Positions 60,191-64,000 of a DNA stretch of 64,000 nucleotides are shown piece after piece (position 1 is the first letter of the stretch; each line of letters starts with the position of its first letter). The notes beneath the pieces are model-generated. The model had not been told where the DNA came from, searched no databases, and saw only the letters and a program-made list of their open reading frames with translations. The DNA is taken from positions 186,001-250,000 of the forward strand of contig CADCXA010000014.1 in the NCBI GenBank assembly GCA_902806565.1, given 5' to 3'. A program made the position numbers and the translations under genes. This DNA is from Hypoxylon rubiginosum. Its lineage: Eukaryota > Ascomycota > Sordariomycetes > Xylariales > Hypoxylaceae.

Positions 60191-60390
60191 TGTGCTTCGT
60201 TTGTGACTCAGAAGCAATGAGGATGCAGTCGGTTTGTCTTGCTGGTTTTGGGAACTGAGAAAGATGGTAGCTCGATCAGGTTGTTGTGCTCTGTTTGTGA
60301 CTCGGAAGCAATTAGGATGCAGTTGGTTTGTCTTGATGGTTTTGGGAACTGAGAAAGATGGTAGCTCGATCAGTTTGTTGTGCTTTGTTC
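60191..60390. repeat. 94-bp tandem duplication upstream of the Cys-rich gene
   Basis: Two copies with a 94-bp period (starting at 60191 and 60285) share nearly the whole sequence, including TTTTGGGAACTGAGAAAGAT. A third partial copy starts at 60379. One copy contains TGACTCA (60204-60210), the perfect AP-1/Gcn4-type heptamer, while the second copy reads TGACTCG. It lies in the probable leader and promoter of the minus-strand Cys-rich gene. Confidence 0.85.
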
Positions 60391-63129
60391 GGAATCTTAA
60401 GTCGTGATGGTTTGGTTAATTTTTTCGGTTCAATTATAGCAAGACCAGGTCACTATATATATCCCATTGGATACCGAAATGAAAAGAGGGGTACTCTTGG
60501 ACGTTCAGTATCTCCCTTGACGTGTAAAAACGTAGATCGTGCTGTCAATGTCGCGCGTCAAGTCCGTCACGATCTTCCACTGGCCAAGTCGTCCCGGTGT
60601 GTGTGAACCAATACATTATATTACAGCCAGGAAAAATTAAGGAAGGCCGAGTGTTATAACTTCAAAGCCTGCCACCAACTATTTAAAAACTTGGGGACCT
60701 GGAAAGCATCAAGCCGTAGCCTAGGGTACACGGGTATCGAATACGGCCTGCTAATCATGAGGCCCCGTCAAGTATCTACATTAGGCGCTTGTGACTTATC
60801 CACACGCCAGGGCTGCTGTGAATTGTGGCCTGTGAGGTCCTTCTACTTACAATAACTTGGCGTGCCGAAGGTATATATCCGATGGGTGGCCTTATAGGGG
60901 GCTGCAATGTAGAACATGTTAATAAAGACGGATGTTGGTTGCTTTGGAAAGTTCAACGCAATACACTCGACTACACCTCGCCGCTTGTTATCTAACAACT
61001 TTTCATTTGTTAGACTGATTTTTGATCTTGCCTTCGGTGAAGTCGAGACAGGTTAAACACACTTTGACTTAATTCGCTTCGAGGTCAAAATAAAGCAAGT
61101 AAGCGAGGTTCTATATCTCACGTGATTAATTACGTTATTGTTGAACGAGATCAGGATGGTTTATTGATTGGCTGGAGAACTCAAAGACTCAAGCGTGGGA
61201 TTGTACAACATACTGTCACAAGACCGTCCAAGCGATGAGGGAAATAACGACGTTGTTGCACAAGGAGCTATGGACCTAACAGCTACGAATGTCCTCGTAT
61301 ATACAGGAATGCCAGACAAAGAAGCCCGTCGGATAAGAGAACCTGCTGTATCCGCCTCCGATACCCCTGGTGGCATAAGCACCTAATACTGCCTTCTAAG
61401 GGGCTACGATACCTCCTGGATAGTAAGGGCTAGGCTTGTGTAACAAGACCTAAGGCCTGACACATTCTATAGATTCACAATGTTGCCGTAGTATGGCTCA
61501 CAGTGTTAGCAAGCTTCCTTCAACAGTTACATGGACCTCACAAGTTATGTATAGTTCGCCTCCGGGTGGGCTGGCATGAGTAACAACCTTCAACGAGATG
61601 CTCTCACGGGTCACGCCGAAGATGACCAACCTGAGTACCTAGGTAGGCATGGCGCAATTTAGAGCACTGGCAGACGACAAGCCGTCACAGAGACGCACCT
61701 CGCCGTCCAAAAATACCGGTATATGGGGGATGGACAAGCCATTTCGGCTGACAAGGCATTTGGCATCAAAGTGGCTGTTGGCTCCAGAGCTAAGTCTAGA
61801 AACATGGTTTCTTCCCCCTTTTATTGTTGTTGGCACCTGGACATACCTGCTTTGCGCCCGGTTCTAGCTGGCACCTGTAGACCTGCTGCGCCACCCTAAC
61901 TCCTTATAAATAACAACGAGGGAGATTGTTACCTAAAAACATCACAACTAACCGACATTTAACACAAGAGTGCCTCATCTATTGAAAATGATCTCCAAGA
62001 TCACGTTGAGACTTCCAAGACGGTCAGAGGGACACCCTCTGAGTTGAAACCCGTCCTGAAATCGTGGCCTGGCGCGCTAATGAAGCATCACAATCAACCA
62101 AGACTTAACACAGCAGAGCTTCTTTCTACGATATAGTTGGAGTATGAGTGAACCTTTTCGCCATCATTCAGTCCCTGATGTCGGCATCCATCGTCCTCAA
62201 TCAGAATCTCACGCCATAATCCAGTTCCCAATTTTAACACTCATCTTTCTTCTTAAGAAGCTTTGCGTTATCATCCGATCTTCCTTAATCGGAATTCCCA
62301 CGACATCATCCATTCCCTAATATTGGAATTTACCAGAACCGGTTTATAACATTAATTATCGTACGAACCCTTTCAGAACCCGCACCTCTAAGCTCCGGCG
62401 CTGGCGCTTAGCAAGCCCCGCTAGTCGAATATGGCAAACTTCCAGTCCCAGAGGCGTTTGTGCCGTGTAGGCATCATTTGTATGCAATAAGTTGAAAGGA
62501 CCTCCAGATTGTGGGCATAATCTTGTTTCGAGACATAGCGGCTGGAATGCCTCGAGGGTGAGAAATTGGGCGCCGAAAAGTGCTGGAGGTGCGAAAGTGT
62601 TGGCTGTGCAACTCACCAATATTGACACCTTCTCGACGTCCACGGTGGGTGGTACTGACTATGGCTCGATTATAGGCTGTCCCTAGCCATTCATATTAAG
62701 GCAAACGCCGGAGGGCCATTTTGGCACCTATGGATAGTTGCCGAGTAGGTGCCCGTTAGGACCCGATAGAATTCGGTGCCCCGTGTCCCGTGTCCCGTGT
62801 CCCGTGTCCCGTGTACGACGTGGCTCGAGGGAGTAGGTACCGAGCTGGGTAGGTACATACCTAGGTACGGACGTACTACTACTAGGAGGTATCTATAAGG
62901 ATATATACGTGACAAGGAGGCGTTGGCAGAAGCGAGTTGGGGCTAAGCCTGCTGATGCGGCTTGACGCTTTGTCAAATATTCATGCTGTGAAACCAACCA
63001 AATAAAGATAATTCGCCCCCTTACTGGCTGGTTCACTCCCTTGGAGAGTTATTGAATATGCATATTTGATTCGAGAATCTGCTCCTGATAAACTCTCCCG
63101 CCGCAAACGCCACCGAATCTCACTTGAAA
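60391..63129. other. Gene-poor region with decayed or unrecognised sequence
   Basis: About 2.7 kb contain no gene I can support. Short frames (for example 61168-61386 plus, 61639-61836 minus and 62356-62643 minus) have no family resemblance. The base composition is uneven, and the stretch 62130-62350 has loosely repeated CATCAT...AATCGGAATT motifs. The right end is the presumed promoter of the secreted beta-propeller gene. Confidence 0.45.
62781..62815. repeat. CCGTGTC heptamer tandem repeat
   Basis: Five consecutive heptamers, four exact CCGTGTC and a last CCGTGTA. It is a simple sequence repeat about 315 bp upstream of the secreted protein gene start. Confidence 0.9.
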
Positions 63130-64000
63130 ATGCATCTCCTTGTCTCATTCTTTTTCTTTTTCCTTCACTTAATGTCTTCTCGGACCGATGCCGCTCGATC
63201 GACAGGCCAAACCACCCAGATCTTTCAGTACAATGATGGTACCTTCATTGAGAACATTTCTATCCTCCCGAACGGGCACCTACTCCTGGCGGCCTTGGAT
63301 TCTCCGGAACTTCTTGTTCTCAACCCAAAGGCTACGGATCCCACAGTGAAAGCTATCGCAACACTGCCCGGCGTCACTAGCCTAGCCGGCCTAACGCCGA
63401 TCGGTCCTGGGCTCTATGCTGTCAGTGGAGGCAATCATACATCTTTCAGCTATGAAAAAGGTAGTATGAAAGTATTTGTTGTTTCATTGAAGCATAGCCC
63501 CGAGAACCCAAGCTGGATCGAAGGCACCGTGGTCAAGTCCATTCCGGTTGTCGACACGAACATGCTAAACGGCATGGCCGCAGTACCGCACCAACCGCAC
63601 ATAGTACTAAGTCACGACTCTATCCAAGGGCGCCTCTTCCACGTCGACACACAGACGGGGGAGGTTAGTGTTGCGTCCACGGATCCCGCATTTGGGCTCG
63701 GTAACAATACCTCGGTTCCGCTAGGTGCCAACGGCATAAAAATCCGAGGCGACCATCTATATTTCACCAATTCGGCACAAGGCACGTTCGCACGCGTTCG
63801 CCTCGACGCAAAAGGTTACCCGACTGGTACGATAGAGAAGATCGCACAGCTGGATGGGCCGATCACCGTGGAAAACGCGTACGACGATTTCACTTTCGAC
63901 CGGGAAGGGAATGCGTACGTCACTTTGCACTCCTCAACGATCGTCAAGATCACCCCGGACGGCGAGCAGTTCACGTTCGCTGGCGGGAACAGCAGCACTA
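63130..64000 (+). CDS. Secreted SMP-30/gluconolactonase-like beta-propeller, partial
   Basis: The frame starts at the ATG at 63130 and is open to the window end, giving at least 290 residues. The first 20 residues (MHLLVSFFFFFLHLM...) form a hydrophobic signal peptide. The rest is built from repeated blade-like strands: ENISILPNGHLLLAALDSPELLVLNP, GLTPIGPGLYAVSGG, MLNGMAAVPHQPHIVLSHDSIQGRLFHVD, and ANGIKIRGDHLYFTNSAQGTFARV. The ANGIK..G..LYFTN pattern is characteristic of SMP-30/gluconolactonase-like six-bladed propellers common as secreted or cluster-linked proteins in fungi. N-glycosylation sites (NHT, NNT) are visible. The reaction is not known; some relatives act as lactonases. The C-terminus and any introns lie outside the window. 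Confidence 0.8.
   Translation, partial: MHLLVSFFFFFLHLMSSRTDAARSTGQTTQIFQYNDGTFIENISILPNGHLLLAALDSPELLVLNPKATDPTVKAIATLPGVTSLAGLTPIGPGLYAVSGGNHTSFSYEKGSMKVFVVSLKHSPENPSWIEGTVVKSIPVVDTNMLNGMAAVPHQPHIVLSHDSIQGRLFHVDTQTGEVSVASTDPAFGLGNNTSVPLGANGIKIRGDHLYFTNSAQGTFARVRLDAKGYPTGTIEKIAQLDGPITVENAYDDFTFDREGNAYVTLHSSTIVKITPDGEQFTFAGGNSST

Noticed and set aside
1..64000. CRISPR array, bacterial operons or ribosome-binding sites
   Set aside because: The window is fungal nuclear DNA with spliceosomal introns; no regularly spaced direct repeats with unique spacers were seen.

Overview
The window is nuclear DNA from a filamentous ascomycete. Genes carry short introns of about 50 to 170 bp with GTAAGT-like donors and GCTAAC branch points 10 to 20 bp before the acceptor. 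The gene set fits: a divergent pair of myosin-linked class V and class VII chitin synthases, HET-domain proteins, and a Ser/Thr-rich GPI-anchored wall protein. The style of the conserved proteins suggests a Sordariomycete, perhaps Xylariales, but that is inference.

Left part (1-29 kb) is mostly conserved housekeeping and wall biology. It holds a GPI-anchored Thr-rich glycoprotein, the ubiquitin-activating enzyme UBA1, and a glutathionyl-hydroquinone reductase (ECM4 family) with a possible mitochondrial leader. A HET-domain pseudogene and a small unrecognised gene follow. Then come class V chitin synthase (minus) and class VII chitin synthase (plus), head to head across about 3.9 kb.

Middle part (29-46 kb) holds a very large ankyrin-repeat plus HET protein, a mitochondrial PDK/BCKDK-type protein kinase, a three-exon I9 proteinase inhibitor of only 71 residues, and the ribosome-assembly GTPase BMS1. 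A 378-bp foldback element (MITE) lies after BMS1, followed by a membrane protein of unknown role.

Right part (46-64 kb) is looser and more accessory: an F-box-like protein, a small membrane protein, a SAM methyltransferase, a decayed cis-aconitate-decarboxylase-like gene beside an intact 2-methylcitrate-dehydratase-like gene, a second intact HET protein, an SRR1-domain protein, a 32-residue Cys-rich (metallothionein-like) gene with a 94-bp duplication upstream, and the start of a secreted SMP-30-like beta-propeller cut by the window end. The dehydratase/decarboxylase pair recalls alkylcitrate-to-alkylitaconate pathways, so this part may be the remnant or edge of a specialised-metabolite cluster; no synthase is visible. 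Exon boundaries were assigned by eye from splice motifs, reading frame and family resemblance; no searches were run.
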